From: Drechmeria coniospora
Lineage: Eukaryota; Ascomycota; Sordariomycetes; Hypocreales; Ophiocordycipitaceae
Assembly: GCF_001625195.1 (NCBI RefSeq)
Contig: NC_054391.1
Span: 4,847,157 to 4,911,156 of the forward strand
DNA length: 64,000 nucleotides
Direction: 5' to 3'
In this document: in pieces, positions 23,995 to 36,900 of the stretch
How positions within the stretch are numbered: the stretch's first letter is position 1
Layout of the letters: each line of letters begins with the position of its first letter
Position numbers and translations under genes: made by a program
The notes under the pieces: model-generated
Database searches by the model: none
Told to the model about the DNA's origin: nothing
What the model saw: the letters and a program-made list of their open reading frames with translations, nothing else

Positions 23995-25141
23995 TTACGG
24001 TTCGTCCGGTTCGGGCTTCTTGACTGCCGCCGCAACAGCATACTCCTTGTTGCCGTTCCTGAAGTCGTCGAAAAACTCGGCCGCGTACGGGGGCAGCTCG
24101 ACCCTGTTGTGGTCGCTCGGGATGGGTTCCCCCATGGTTGAGTAGATGGGCACCGTGCCTGTCCAGACGGTGTTGAGGGCATTGTCGTTTTGGAGGTCGT
24201 GCCTGTCGTCGATGACGCCTCCATCGCGGAACTTTGCGCTGCCGGACGAAATCTTGATTTTGAGAAGGCTTGTGCTCTGCAGCTCGGCACCGGTGGGCGG
24301 CAGCCTCGTGTTCTTCCATCGCTGGGGCACGACGCTGTCCGTGATGAGCTCCATGGCGTACATCTTCTCGTCGTCGTCGGTGACGAGAGTCGCATGACCG
24401 AAGAGGACGGCGGACCGGTAGTTGTAGCTGTGGTTGAAGGCCGAGAGGGCGAGGACAAGGCCGTCGACGTGAGAGGCGGCGACGCATACGGGCATGCCCG
24501 CGTCCCCTGCGGCACGGCCGATGTTGAACAGGCGACCCGAGACGTAGCCATGGATGTAGAGGTCAAGGGGGTCGCCGAGCGAGGCGCTGGGACGGTCGAA
24601 GGAGCCCATCTGGCCGATCATGGGGAGTGTGACGGGGAAGGGTGAGTCTGGGGGGTTGAACGAGATGTGCAGGAGCTGGGTCGAGTTGATGAGCCCGTGA
24701 ATTTTCTCGAGAGCGTATACACCTAGCGGGTAGATGGTGTTAGTGGCCGTGACGAGGCGACCCGGGAAGGAAGAGACATGAGACGGAGGAGTTGAGATGT
24801 GTTGGAGGTGGGATGAGATGGGATGTGATGAGGTGAAGTGGAGGTTTCGTGGGGTGAAGTGGAGTAAAGTGAGGTAAAGTAAGGTAAAGTAAGGTGAAGT
24901 AAGGTGAGGTGAAGTAAGGTAAAGTAAGGTGAAGTAAGGTAAAGTAAGGTGAAGTAAGGTAAAGTAAGGTAAAGTAAGGTGAAGTGAGGTAAAGTGAGGT
25001 GAAGTAAGGTAAAGTGAGGTAAAGTAAGGTGAAGTGAGCTCAAGGGAGATGGGTTTAGGTAAGGGCGATGATACCTCGTTCGCCATGTCGTTTGACGGTG
25101 TTGGTTGCGTCTTTGGGATACTCGAGCTCGTAGCGGCCCAT
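23995..25141 (-). CDS. FMN-binding split-barrel protein (pyridoxamine 5'-phosphate oxidase related)
   Basis: Exons 25141-25075 and 24722-23995 give 264 aa. Exon one encodes MGRYELEYPKDATNTVKRHGERG. The 352-nt intron runs from GTATCA to CTAG, with an ACTAAC branch site just before the acceptor. The mature start and the following GVYALEKIHGLINS...LHISFNPPDSPFPVTLPMIGQMG stretch match fungal flavin-nucleotide-binding proteins of the pyridoxamine oxidase-like superfamily. A SHVDGLVLAL...NYRSAVLFG strand region and a C-terminal WTGTVPIY...EPIP stretch complete the barrel. The substrate is not predictable; such proteins may bind FMN or heme and act in detoxification. A 363-codon open frame starting at 25086 is intron repeat read-through, not a longer protein. 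Confidence 0.88.
24842..25035. repeat. 10-bp GGTRAAGTAA tandem array inside an intron
   Basis: About 19 units of a 10-base word (GGTAAAGTAA, GGTGAAGTAA and GGTGAAGTGA variants on the plus strand) fill more than half of the intron of the split-barrel gene. On the coding (minus) strand the array is a pyrimidine-rich CTTACTTTAC tract with essentially no AG dinucleotide, so it does not add acceptor sites. Confidence 0.92.
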
Positions 25142-28008
25142 GTTGGTTGTAGCCGTTTCTCGTAACGCTCTATGATATACTGTTTGTTCTCAGAAGCCGC
25201 TGTTGGATCGGGGAGAACCGCGCTTTGCCTTTCATTCCCGTATCCAATCGATGATATGGAAAAGGATGGGGAGGTCCGGTCGGGTCACGGGTGACGGCTA
25301 GTGACAAGGCCAAGGCAAGGACAGTGCGATCACCCCCGTCGGCTCCTCGGTGCTGTCGCGACACTCAATCGATCAAAAGCTTGTGGCGGGTGTGGATGAG
25401 GGAGTAACTACTTGTCATACAGGTAGGGCCATGCAGAGAGTAGACGGTAGGCACACGGCAGAAGGCATGTGAGTCACCGCTGCTGGGGGTTGGATGAGTC
25501 TCACGTTCAGGGTGACGGCGGACAGGGAAAGGGAAGGGCCACCGCATGTGCACCTACCTAGTAGGTATGTAGGTACAGTACTAGGTACCTAGTAGGTACA
25601 ATTCAGTTGGCATTTAATAGCAGGTAATGTAATTACAGGCCATACTACGGAGTACTAGGTACCTAGTACGTTGTATTTGGTACTAGGATATTGATACCTG
25701 CCTGCACCTTACCTACTAGTCTAGTACAATGCAATAATGCTTGGAGTTCCGCAGAGTGGCATCTGCCTGTACAGTATATGATGCATACTTACTTATGTAC
25801 GGTTCGGAGTATTACAGTGTACCGTACTTACCTGGCACATGTACTGTACTCCGTACAAATTACGGTGTCCTGCCTGCAATGCAACTACAAGTACTTCGTA
25901 TCCCGTACTCCTTACCTGCAATAATGAACAACTACACGGCGGACTACGGTACTCCGTACAACCTTGGGAGTAGTGTACATGTTCAGTGGAGGCGCAGAGT
26001 ATGCAAGTATCACGGTCAAAGTCAGTATCACGATCAAAGTCGCTTACCTTATTGCTGATGCGGGGAAGATACTTTGTCAGCGATTAAGACATATTATTTC
26101 CCAACTACATGCACAGAGTACTTCTGCAACCTACTGTACTTTTACTGTACTTGTACTGTACTCCGTACTCAATTCAAGAACGTACTTAATTACATTACAT
26201 ACGCATTCTCACCACGAGCGAGCGAGAGGACGGCCAATGTGCGGACTGGACGGTGACGGCTAGACGACGCGGGGGTGGGGACGGGTACCACTAGGGGCGG
26301 CTTGGGAGTGGCACCACAGGGGATGAGGCGGGGCTGTGCCGCCCCCTTCGTCGCCAGCGTTTCTCGTTTCTCGATCGAGTGAGTTTGGCATCCTGTTCGA
26401 GCGCTGCGCCATAGTACGGGCTGCCACCATTGATCAGAGAAACAAATTTAGTGCAGTCATGTCTGCTCTGGAGTATGAATGTGTGCGTCACCACGTACTA
26501 ACCGTACCTGCACTGTACGGAGTTGTACAGAGTACAAGTAGTGGTGCATGCAATATGTACTGAAAGTACTCCGTACTGTACATGTATTCCGTACGGCAAC
26601 GGAGAAACAAAATTGCATTGAGCGTACGTACGTACCGACATGTACAAGTACAAGGAATATTCTGCGCTCATGATGAGAGCGAAGAGAAACAACATCAAGA
26701 AGGAAGACGGCATCAAACAAGAGATGCTGCCATCGTTCTTTTCTTCAAACCCGAAGCCAAACGCCGGTACGAATGTACTGTACCTCCCTCCCGGCTCGGC
26801 CACCCCCACCGGCGAACCCGTCCCAGCGACAACGGTGGGCCGATGGTAAACAGATCCAGCGGTTGCGTTTCCCCCCTCCCCCCATCCGGCCTTCGCACTA
26901 AGGGAGGGAGGGGAGGGGAGGAGGGGTTTCAACTCCCGACAACACGTGGGGTCGAAGAAACCCTTTTGGCCATGTTTGCACGTAGCAAGCCGAACCATTC
27001 CGTCTCGCCTCCGGCTGGCCCTGGCCGCTACCAACCACCCACCTGTTTGTCCTCCCCCAACACCGCCGAAGATGTGGCACAAGGCACGGCCACGGCGGCC
27101 AGGGCTTTTTCTTTTGTTCGAGCCGGATTGACCGACGGGCCTTTCTCTCTCCGAAAGAGTGACAAGGCGATGGTGGCATCGTCGCCGGCATGCACCACCA
27201 CCAGGCTCCGTGGTTGAGTTCGTCGTCCAAGGCCTGCTCCGCGGCATCCCCGTGGCCGGACCGAGCTGGGATGGACAGGGCCAGCCGCCAGCGCACACCG
27301 GACTGCCAACCCCACCACTAGTCGGCGTCGACACCTCGGTGGCTGAGAGTCCTCGTCCCTCTGCCCTCTTCCGTCCGCTTGTTTTAGGCCGGCAAGTGTA
27401 GGCTGTGGAGCGGTCGACGACGACAGAAAAATTATGGAGCCTCGCCTGCTTGTTGCAGATCAAGCAACCCCTGTGTTGACTGGTTCATTCGAGACGCCGC
27501 CTTGGCCGAAGCCTCGTCCAGCGTCCAATCACGCGTTGCGCCGGCCGGCGCCCTCACCGAAGGCTCCTTCCGACCATCTCGTCGGCCTGTTTGAGGCACC
27601 TGCCCCTCGAGCGACGACCTGCACTTGGCCGCTTTTTCACGTTTGCTATGTATTGTGGCATTCTCGCCGTTCTCGAACCTGTTTCGAGATGTTCCCTCTT
27701 TGCTCCTCCATCACCATCCACGATCACTTCATCGTCATCATCGCCTGACAACACCAGCTACTCTCGGTATCTCTGCTGTCATGGCACAATCATGATATCT
27801 TCTTCACTCTCTTACTAGATATCAGCATCTTTCTTTTGTCCTTTGTCACACTCATTTGTGCTCCTTCACATACACTCTTTAATTGTACATTCGTTTCCTC
27901 GCTTACTTTCCCCCCTTACATTCTTTTTCTTCCTTTCCACTCCTTTACCCAAGACGATAATAATCCTCTGCGCCCTCGTCTCCGAGCTCGAGCTCCCGAA
28001 CCGCCGCC
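25142..28008. other. Gene-free intergenic region upstream of the seven-helix protein
   Basis: About 2.9 kb. From 25550 to 26660 it is dense in GTAC, CTAGGTAC and TACTCCGTA words. From 26700 to 27400 it is GC-rich and contains a 321-codon minus-strand open frame (26498-27463) with no recognisable motif, which I regard as chance. The final 400 bp are pyrimidine-rich, as expected for a promoter and 5' leader. Confidence 0.55.
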
Positions 28009-31000
28009 ATGGTGAACAAGGCCAACAGCCAGGCCCTGGCTGCCGTCTTTTTCTTGTCAGTGCCGTCGACGGCAGGGTGATTCGGCGTCGAGGGAGAATG
28101 AATGCTAACATGGTCGGCTTTAGTGGCATTGTTTTCTGCGTCGCCATCGCAACGACCGTCCTTTACTCTCTCGGCGGCGTCTCCTCACTGCTTCACAACG
28201 GACCGAGGCTGGTCCTCGTCGTCTTCTTGACATCTTCCTTCCTCTGGGCCTTCGTCTCCTTCGTCGGCACCCTCGTCGACAGCACCAACACCGTCGGATG
28301 CCAGGTGGCCGTCACCTTTTCCTCCCTCTTCGATCAGCTCGCCCGAGTCTTCCTCGAGGAATTCTTGTTCTTCGCCATGAAGCCCGACTTTAGTCTCTCT
28401 GTCGGAACCATCCTCCCCCAGGTCCTCATCGTCGTGCGCTTCATTCTGGGTGGAATATTCGTCGGCGTCCGCGGCTCGCAGTTCAAGCCCGTCTGCGTTG
28501 GTAAGACGCGTGTTCTCGGTCTGGCCATCGCCGTTCTCCTGTCAGATGTCGTCGTCATCCTCTTGCTCGTCGTCCGCGCTTCCACCCTCGGCGTTTTGCG
28601 TCGACTTGCCGAGAAGACCGCCACCGGCGCCCGCAGCAAAGCCCTCATCTTCGTCCTGGCCGGCCTGGCTCTGTGGACAACAGTGAGTCCCATCCCCCCC
28701 ACCTCTGCGAGCACTCTCCTCCTCGCAGCTGCTTACTGATGCCTCGATCGCAGTTGAGCATACCCATGACTTTGGGCATCTCCTCGTTCGATATTACCGT
28801 TCGAACCGTGCTTCCTGCCCTTGGCCTCTTGGCCGCCATCGGTATGCGCCCACACCAGTCGGCCCCCTTGTCTTCCCGTTCGCTAACACGCCTCAGCGCT
28901 ACTCGCCATCTTCAGCCGCAGTCTGGCCACGGCACAAGAGGGAAAGAAGAACCCGACGACGCCAACTGCCCGCGGTCCCGTCGAATTCTTGCCGCCAAAG
29001 CCCACGTCCTCCCGTGGCCTGCAGAACGCAGCTGCGCAGCCCCCCCCGAACCAACTTGCCGGAGCTCGAACGGGTCCGACAGCCTCCAACGCATCGACCC
29101 ATAGCGCGACGCCCTCGGCCGGGAGCAAAACCGACCTTCCGGCCAACACTGGACAGCTCCGTCCGCCCACACGCGCCCACATGGTTGCTCCGCCCCTCCG
29201 CGCTGCTCCCAAGGCGCCCAAGAAGTCTCCCCTCAAGAAAGGGGGCAAGCTGGTCATCTCGGGGCCGATTGCAACCCCGGACTGCGTCGAGGGTCCGCTG
29301 ACGAGGATCGCAACCATGGATCTGGCCACGGCCGTCGATGCCGACAGAGAGCGACGCAAGACAGTCCTGCAAGGTCTCAAATCCAACTCGGATGACGCAA
29401 AATCCGCGGAGCCGCCATCCGGATCACGCTCCATTGCATCCGATATGAACGACTCTTCCTCCACCCGGACTGTTGGGTCCGTGCAGCCTGCCGTTCAGAG
29501 ACCCGACACGGCGTCAACGACTTCGGCTCAGCCATCTCCCGGCAGCGTTGATTCGCGTCGGAGATCCCCCAGGAAAGCACGCCACGCAGACAGTTATTCC
29601 CCGCCTGTGCCCCGAAAGGACACCAAAGAGGAATCTGGCTTTGCGCCTTTTACACGACCCGCGCCCACGTCCAACATACAGGAGCGACGACGCACTCGCG
29701 CGCTGCAGATGAGGACGGCATCAAAGGCCCCGGCCCTCCCCCGCGCACCCACAGAGTCCCAGGCCCCGGTTCTCCCCCGTGCACCCACAGAGTCCGAGGT
29801 CCCGGCTCTCCCCCGTGCACCCGCCGAGTCCCAGGCTCCGGCTCTCCCCCGTGCGCCCGCCGAGTCCCAGGCCCCGCCCATGCCACGACTTGCGTCGGAC
29901 GAAAACTCGCCGCCGCATTCCAAGAACGCCAACGCCAATGGCACGAGCATGCAAGGCTACCCATCAAGAGCTCCGCTCATGAACCTCTCCCACAACGGTC
30001 CTGTCAGATCCGATATCCGCCCGTCCAGGCAAACGCCCTCCGTGACGGTCAGAGAGATCCGTTCCCATCCGGCAAACATGTCAATGCAGCCGAGACAGCC
30101 AAACGGCATTCCCAGACACCCGGGTCCTAGACCGATGAGGCCGCCCTTCCACCCCAACGCCATGAGGATGCATCCCAATGCCATGAGGCCCCATCCCAAT
30201 GCCATGAGGCCCCATCCCAACGCCATGAGGCCCCATCCCAATGCCATGAGGCCCCATCCCAACGCCATGAGGCCCCATCCCAACGCCCTGAGGGCCCATC
30301 CCCACGCCCTGAGGGCCCATCCCCACGCCCTGAGGGCCCATCCCCACGCGTTGAGGGCCCATCCTGACGCCTTGAGGGTCCATCCCGACGCCATGAGGGT
30401 CCATCCCGACGCCATGAGGAACAACCCGTCCGCCTTGCCTCGCAGCGCCGGAGTGTTGCCACCGCGGGAACGGAGGGGTAGCGAAACCAGGGGTTTCCCA
30501 GCCCAGATACCATCCTCAACCGCGGATGGTAACTCGCATGGGCTGAAGAGGAGGTCCGCTTCCTTCTCTGACATCCCCCCCCCACCGTATGTGGCTGCGC
30601 CGGCGCCCCCGGCGCCCGTCGAGCCTCCCTCGCCCAAGCTGAGCCAAAGCAATGTCACGGCTGTCGAGCTCCTGCCGGAAACGCCCGTCTCGAGAACCTA
30701 TGATGCGCCAGCATCTGCCACCACGCGCTCCCCTCATTCGCCTTCCGGATTCTCTCCGAAAGTTCGTGCAAATTCGGTCACGAGCGCTCCGGGAGACCGC
30801 GGATCCAAGGTCGCTGCCTCGCCTACTCCAAGAACCGTGTCCAACCATAGCACGAGGAGGAGATCCTCGTTGGTGCTCCCCAATACCTCGACGCCGAAGG
30901 ACGACAAGACGTTCAGTATCCAACTCGGCATGGCTCGGTCTCCTGCTGCCAGCCCTCAGGTGCCAACAACACCCAAGGCGGCTTCCGTGACTGCCAGGTC

Positions 31001-32738
31001 ACCCTGGAAGCAAAAGCCCAGCGCCCGCACTTCTTCGGCCAGCTCCATCTTGGTGAATGACAGCGGCGAGGATGGGAGAGAAATCATGACCATCATGCTC
31101 GACCAGTCGTCGCCCCGTTCCGTTGGATCGCCTCTACAGTGGCATCGTCGCCCCGGTCAAGAATGTCCGACATTTTCAAACAGGAAGACTCTTATGCTCA
31201 ACCGAAAGTTGGTTCTGCCGGCGCCGCTGATTCTCGGCAAGCCAAACAAGACGCGAAAGATTGTTCCCGAGAGTCCCTTGTCTCTGGAGTCCCCGACTGC
31301 TGCTCTTGCGAGGATTCATTCGCAGCTGGACACCTTCGAGGAGTCCGATGAGGAGAAGACGGCCACCAGTCAGCGGTTCTTGACGAATGTCGAAGCGGAG
31401 ATGAACGTGCAAGAGGATCATTGGCAGAAGATGCGCAGTGACTATTCCCGAGCTTCCACCTCCCCTGCCACTTCTTCTCCCGCGGACACCCAACGCGGCG
31501 AAAGCCTCCCAACGTCTCCAACGGCGAAGGCAGGATCTTCTGGTCGCGTCTCGCCCCCGGAATTGGAGTCAGCGGGTTCGGGAGAAAGCGCCTTCTTCGA
31601 TGCCCACACCGTGCTCACCGATGCGGCAGACCGGGAAAGCGCCGGTAGTGGGAAGTCGAGCCCTGCCTCTGAAGACTCGGTCGAGTCACCATTGCTGGGC
31701 TCTGACGCATCGTCGAATCTCTCTACTCCATCTCCCAAGACGAAGGACACAGTCGTCGACATGGGCAGTTCGACTGTGGCTCGGAGTTCCCAGGAAATGT
31801 CCGAAAAGCCACGAACAATCTCGGGAGTTCTTCAAACCCCGACCTCTATGCCAGCCCCCCTGCCTGTATCTCACCAGCCAGCCCCGGCCCGGCCAGTCAC
31901 CCAGCGGCCTCCTCGCCAAAGTAGGCGGATATCCAATCTGCCCGACATTCTGGAGAACCCTGAGCCGATGAAAGACAGGCGGGCCACTTTGGGAATCTTC
32001 CAGTTTCCCTGGGGTGAAAAGTCGGACACCGGCACCGTCGAGGCTCCGACTCGCACACTTGCGTCTCATGATCAATCGTTTTTTGACAGTGAAGACAGCG
32101 ACGATGAAGAAGACGACGAGGACGAGGAGCATGCCGAGGAAGATGACAAGGTTCAGAGCAGAAAGAACACCGGCTTCGATGAATCGACCTTGTGGGACAT
32201 TGCCCATCTCCTCCGTTCCGACGAGGTCCCATCCCGGGACAGCCTTTTCCCAAGAGAGCGCATGAACCAGGCTGCGACGTCCTCAACCATTGAGAGCCGT
32301 AACTTTAGCAAACCCCTCTCTGTGGCCTTTGGAGAGCCATCGCCTGTTCCCTCCGGCACGATGTTGCGGCGCAAGTCCTCGATACCCATGGTACCGTCGG
32401 CGTCGCCAAGACTTTTGGTCAACGAAAAGGAGTCCTCACGAACGAACGACTGGGTCTCGATGTCATCCGTGCAGCCTATCTCTACCCCGCCCCCATCCCT
32501 GGCCTCAAGGAGCGACTCTCCTTCGAGCGACTCCTCGTCCATGCAATCCAACGTAACGGCCCAATCTACCGTGAACAGTCCATCAACGAACAGCGACACA
32601 GGCTCCCCAGACAGCCCCATGCGGAGCAAGACGCAAGGAAAGCGGGATTTAGTCAAAGCGAAGGATATGGGTCGTCGTGCCGAAGAATATGTTCAAGTGC
32701 AGGATTCTGAGGATTCGGGCTCCGAAAACTTCTTTTAG
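28009..32738 (+). CDS. Seven-transmembrane protein with a very long disordered, repeat-bearing tail
   Basis: Exons 28009-28055, 28124-28682, 28754-28841 and 28897-32738 encode 1,511 aa. The start has an excellent context (GCCGCCATGG). All introns have GT-AG ends, and CTAACA branch sites are visible in introns one and three. Seven hydrophobic segments lie at about 11-33, 44-67, 76-101, 112-131, 145-166, 188-207 and 216-238; the sixth and seventh are completed by splicing. The rest, about 1,270 residues, is Ser/Pro-rich and predicted disordered. It contains four 12-residue repeats (APALPRAPTESQ type) and thirteen 7-residue repeats (HPNAMRP type). Further on are motifs that look conserved: LDTFEESDEEKTATSQRFL, RRATLGIFQFPWGEKSD, an acidic run, and STLWDIAHLLRSDEVPSR. 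I do not recognise the family. Membrane-linked scaffolding at the cell cortex is a speculation. Confidence 0.85.
29727..29870 (+). repeat. 36-bp in-frame tandem repeat (four copies) in the seven-helix protein tail
   Basis: Four 36-base units encode APALPRAPTESQ-type dodecamers, followed by a partial unit. They are in phase with the reading frame and nearly identical at the DNA level, so they are recent. Confidence 0.9.
30150..30422 (+). repeat. 21-bp in-frame tandem repeat (thirteen copies) in the seven-helix protein tail
   Basis: Thirteen 21-base units encode HPNAMRP-type heptads. The variants form a gradient along the array: HPNAMR first, then HPNALR, HPHALR (three), HPDALR and HPDAMR (two). 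Neighbouring copies are the most alike, as expected for expansion by unequal exchange or slippage. Confidence 0.93.
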
Positions 32739-33927
32739 CCTCATCCGATATCCAACCACACGGGTCACTTCCCGCAGGTTGCATAGCGCAACATAATGAA
32801 ACTGTGTAGTCGAAACGAGAGGAAGGAAGAAAATGAATGTCAAGTGAGAGTAGGGTTTGGTTTTTGTTCGAATGACACGAGATACCCCATGTGCAATGTA
32901 CACTGCAGAAACAAGACTTTTTGGTCTGTAGAGTACGATACTATACTGCATAGAGGTGTTACGAGTAAATGAGAGAATACAATTCATTCTGAAGTTGATA
33001 GCACACGTTAACAGTCATCAAGGGGCGCATCAATATATTTTGGTGATAGCCCATGGGCTCTATCCATGAATTTCTTGTGATGTACTCAACAAAGACTAGT
33101 CAAGAGTATTGAAGGGGGGGCGTCAAAGTTGACTGCCTATTCCCCCCTGTTCATAGCAGTTCATTCCTACAACGTGGACGTATTCCACCATGAGCTTGTG
33201 TATCCACCCCCCCCCCCCCCCCAATTGCTGTTTCTGATGGTTGTATCTGACGATGGCTTTCGAGTCGTGCAGTAAAAGCTTCGTGAATGTGAAAATGCTG
33301 TCAATTGTTTTGGTGCGCGCTGGGTACTCCGAATGAAACGGTGGGGGGGAAGGTTCGTGAGCGAGGGTGCAAAAGTCGTAGCAGGTCCCAGCCCGAGCTT
33401 CTCGTTCCCGGCTGACTTGCTGTGAGGAATGCGAACGAGACGGACCATTCAATATTTTTTCGCATTCGAAATTCGTACATGATATCACATTATCGGCCAT
33501 AACGCAAATGTTCGATCTGCCAGTGTCCACGGCAAGCAGAACGCACATGCTTTTGTGCAAAATCAACCGTGATTGCGGAATATTCTCGCAATTTGGCTAA
33601 TCGGCGAAAACGCAAGATAGCTCGAAGCCGCAGAAATGGCGAAGCGAATTGCGCCGCGGATCGATGTGTCGTGATGTTGCATCCATCATGGGCAGTTCAG
33701 TCCCAGTTCAGGTCAAGCTTCCTTCTCCGGCTAAACGAGGGGAATTACCCGATAGACAAGTTTGGTACTTGCTCGGGATGACCTGCGGACCAGAGGAACT
33801 GCTGAAGAAGCAACAACTTCCCAAATTGCCATTGTACAAGACCACATACTGTGCGATTATATCAGCAGAGGTGAGTCCTCAGCCCTGTCATGTCGCAGGT
33901 ACAGTCAGGTATTGATGGCGCAAAATA
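32739..33927. other. Convergent 3' intergenic region
   Basis: About 1.2 kb between two convergent genes. It is relatively AT-rich (32780-33110) and has a run of G at 33114-33121 and of C at 33207-33222. Small open frames (33569-33781, 33649-33915 plus) have no motif. It should contain both 3' untranslated regions. Confidence 0.55.
33207..33222. repeat. Poly-C tract (16)
   Basis: Sixteen consecutive C in the convergent intergenic region downstream of both neighbouring genes. Confidence 0.9.
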
Positions 33928-36900
33928 TCACGAGGCAGCAGTCATCAACGGAACCCGCCGGTTGATAGGCGTTCGCGGAGACTTGTCCCCAGATTCATGG
34001 TCCATCAAGGAGTTTGCGAGACTGTGGATCGTGCTGCGTCGAGGAGGGCTGGAGCCTGGGTCGTCAAAAACTCGGGTAAAAGCGGGGCTCGACTCCTGGT
34101 GTCTTTCGTGGCGTGGCGTTCTTGCAGGACTTTGCGTTGCTTGATCAGCCCTGCGAATGCTGTCCGACAGAATATCGCGCAGTTCGCCCGCTCTCCTGAC
34201 CAACGCCTTTAGACTGTTGGTGTCAAATTGCACAGTATTATTATTAGTATTATTTCGGGGCTGCTGGAGCGGTCCGGTGGGAGTGTCGTGATGCTGCTTG
34301 GACCCCAACTTCGACCGAACCACCCCGGTGACTTCCCCAGGCTTGCTAGCTCGTCCTTCAGGTGTCCTAGGTCGGCTTAGTCGATTGGGCTGCGAGCCCT
34401 CGTCTGCCGATGGCCAGCTGCCACCAAATATATCGTCTTCTGGCGAGACCACAGACCGCCGCCGGGGGGACTGGCGTTCTCGGACAACTGCCGTTTTCGA
34501 CATGGCCGTCTCTTGGCATTCGATGGCAGCGTCAAGCCTGTTCATGGAAGGGGCATCATGCCCATCATCGAGTGGTGAGTCGATCGCGTCGGCAGCATCC
34601 AGATGGACCGATGAAGCGGATTCGTGGTCCTCGTGGTCCTCGTTCGTGTCATCCTCATCGGGCGAGGCAAGAGCAATGATCCCCTCGGCTTCCTTCCACA
34701 AGCCTCGCTGTTCTCCGTCGAGCATGCTCATTTCCCGCCCATGGCAACATAAGCGCCTTAGGTCACCGACGAGCAGCGACAGCTCGCGGATGTGGCCCGA
34801 GTGCGCCTTGACGCTTGGTTGCGTGGCACGGATGGACTCGGGAACGGCAAACATGTCATTGACGGGCGTGCCATCCTGCGTGGTGATGTTCCCGCCAAAC
34901 TCGAAGTCCTCGTCCCAATCCTCAGCGACGGTCTTGGTGCCCAGCCCCCAGGTGCCGTACTTGGCTCCCGTGGGCTTCGATTCGTCGATGACGTCGTGCA
35001 CAACGGGAACACTCTGACTCCGGGCGTGCGCGAAAGATTGGCCCCTTCGCATCGCCGAACGCCCCCCCCTAGAGTCCATCTCAGGTTTCGAAAAAGCAGT
35101 TCTAGGCCGTGGAACATTTCCGCCCCGTCCTTGATCGCCAGGCAGCGATGGCTCGCTCCAGTCAAACAAGTTGCTCGGAGGGCGATCGTTGCAAGCGGCG
35201 ACGGCGGTTGCCGACGGGGCAGAATCCACCTCGATGCTTGCAAGGGCGAGCCGGACTTTGGGATTGATGCCCCTGGAATGGCGCGTGCTGCCTTTCGAGA
35301 GCGGCGACAACGGGATGGCGGGGGCGCCGTCGTCCCTCGTCCAATCTTCGTCGAAGTCGTCGTCGAGGGACAAGTGTCCCAAATCCTTGACCGATTTTGA
35401 CGCATGGCTGTGCGACGACGGTTCCAAGATGAATCGGGGTTTGTTCGCCAGGTCTTCCTCCCCAGGAGAAAAGTTGGCGCCCGCACGCCTGTTGACGTGA
35501 ACCGGCGTCGTCGTGTTTTCGTCCTCCTCCGGGATATTATCACCTCCATCTCGGCCTCGCCCTCCGAGCATCTCCTGGATGGACAGACCCTTCGTCCTGC
35601 CGTTGTCAGCGGTGCTGGGGGGGGACTCGTCGTACATGGAGTCGAGGGGCGTCTCCACCACCCCCACACGGCCGGAAGCGAGCGTCCGCAACGAGTCGAA
35701 GAGGGTGTCGCTCTTAAAATCTGTGTCGTCGTCGTCGCCAGAGGTGAAGCCGCGGCCGTCGCCATCGGAGCTTCCGAGGATGGGGGATCTTTCAAAATGA
35801 GACCCCCTCATATGGGACATGGCAGCAGAGCTCGTCGAGCTCCCCGACGGTTGGTTCGGCCGAGAAGTGTGAGAGATGGCAGCTCCACCGGAACGGGACA
35901 ATTGAGACAATTCATCATGGAATGCTGTAACGAGGCTCGAGACAGTAAGCGGAGGGAGTGGGGAGGACATGTTCCTTTTATGGTATGGCCGCTGAATAGA
36001 GGCGACCGAAGGACGGGTTGACCCATGCCGGTTCGGTTCGATCGTCGCACTGGCCGATTTACCAGGAACATGGTTGTCAAGCCGGTGGGCAGCGGCCGAC
36101 GGCGAGCCGCTGACCGCATGTGGCAGGTGCAGCTTGTTGCCGCCATTCATCTGTTCGGTCCGCAGTTTGGGTCGACGGAGGCTCCCCGACGTCCTCGAGA
36201 CCCAACTATTCGCTGCCGACGACAAGGTCACGGAGAGCGATCGTTTCATCTTCGTCGGGTGATCAGAAGCAATTTCTGGCGATGGCCCAAGACGTTTCGA
36301 AGCATCGGCACCATGGCAGGCGGATTCTTTTTTTTCGACGCCCCTCGAGGGGAGCGAGAAGCCGGCAGCCAGCGAGGCGGAAATCATGCTTGGCTTGAGC
36401 AGATGAACTCTCTGAGGCGGGTTGTTTTCAGGCCAGATCCTCGTCAAGGTCGACGGACTGGCATCGGCCGACCGGTCCTGGACGCCGGCGCTCGTTGCTA
36501 TGCTCCTTCTTCTCCGCGAGTGGATGTACGATTTCCATGCAGATGCCGACTGCGCGTCGGACCCCCGCTCCAGAGGAGATGCACCAAGGAGCTCTTCCGG
36601 CCAAATTGACGACTGCTCAGATGCGTACTTGCAATACGGACGGACGACGGGGCCTCCGGCAATGTCCACGTCGGCACGAAACTGCTGGAGATTGGCGGAT
36701 CTCTGGTGGCTCGTCGCCGGTCGACGGAGGGTGGGCAGGCCTCTGGATCGCGTGGCCGGGGGGTGCTCCTCGTCCGTGGTTCTGTGTGCCGACGAAGAGC
36801 GCTTGACAAGTTTGTTGGGGGGTAAGGGAGGACCCGAGCGTGAAGGAATCGGCGTCGCGGAGATCGGGGGGTAGGTGGCGGAAGGTGAATCGACAACGAG

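Noticed and set aside
23995..25086. 363-codon frame beginning with repeated LTLPYFTLLYL-type sequence
   Set aside because: The N-terminal third is the intronic 10-bp repeat read through. The true gene starts at 25141 and splices over it with good donor, branch and acceptor sites.
26498..27463. 321-codon minus-strand frame in the 25-28 kb gap
   Set aside because: The sequence is a mix of GC-rich nonsense and GTAC-derived Tyr/Cys/Thr stretches, with no domain and no splice logic.
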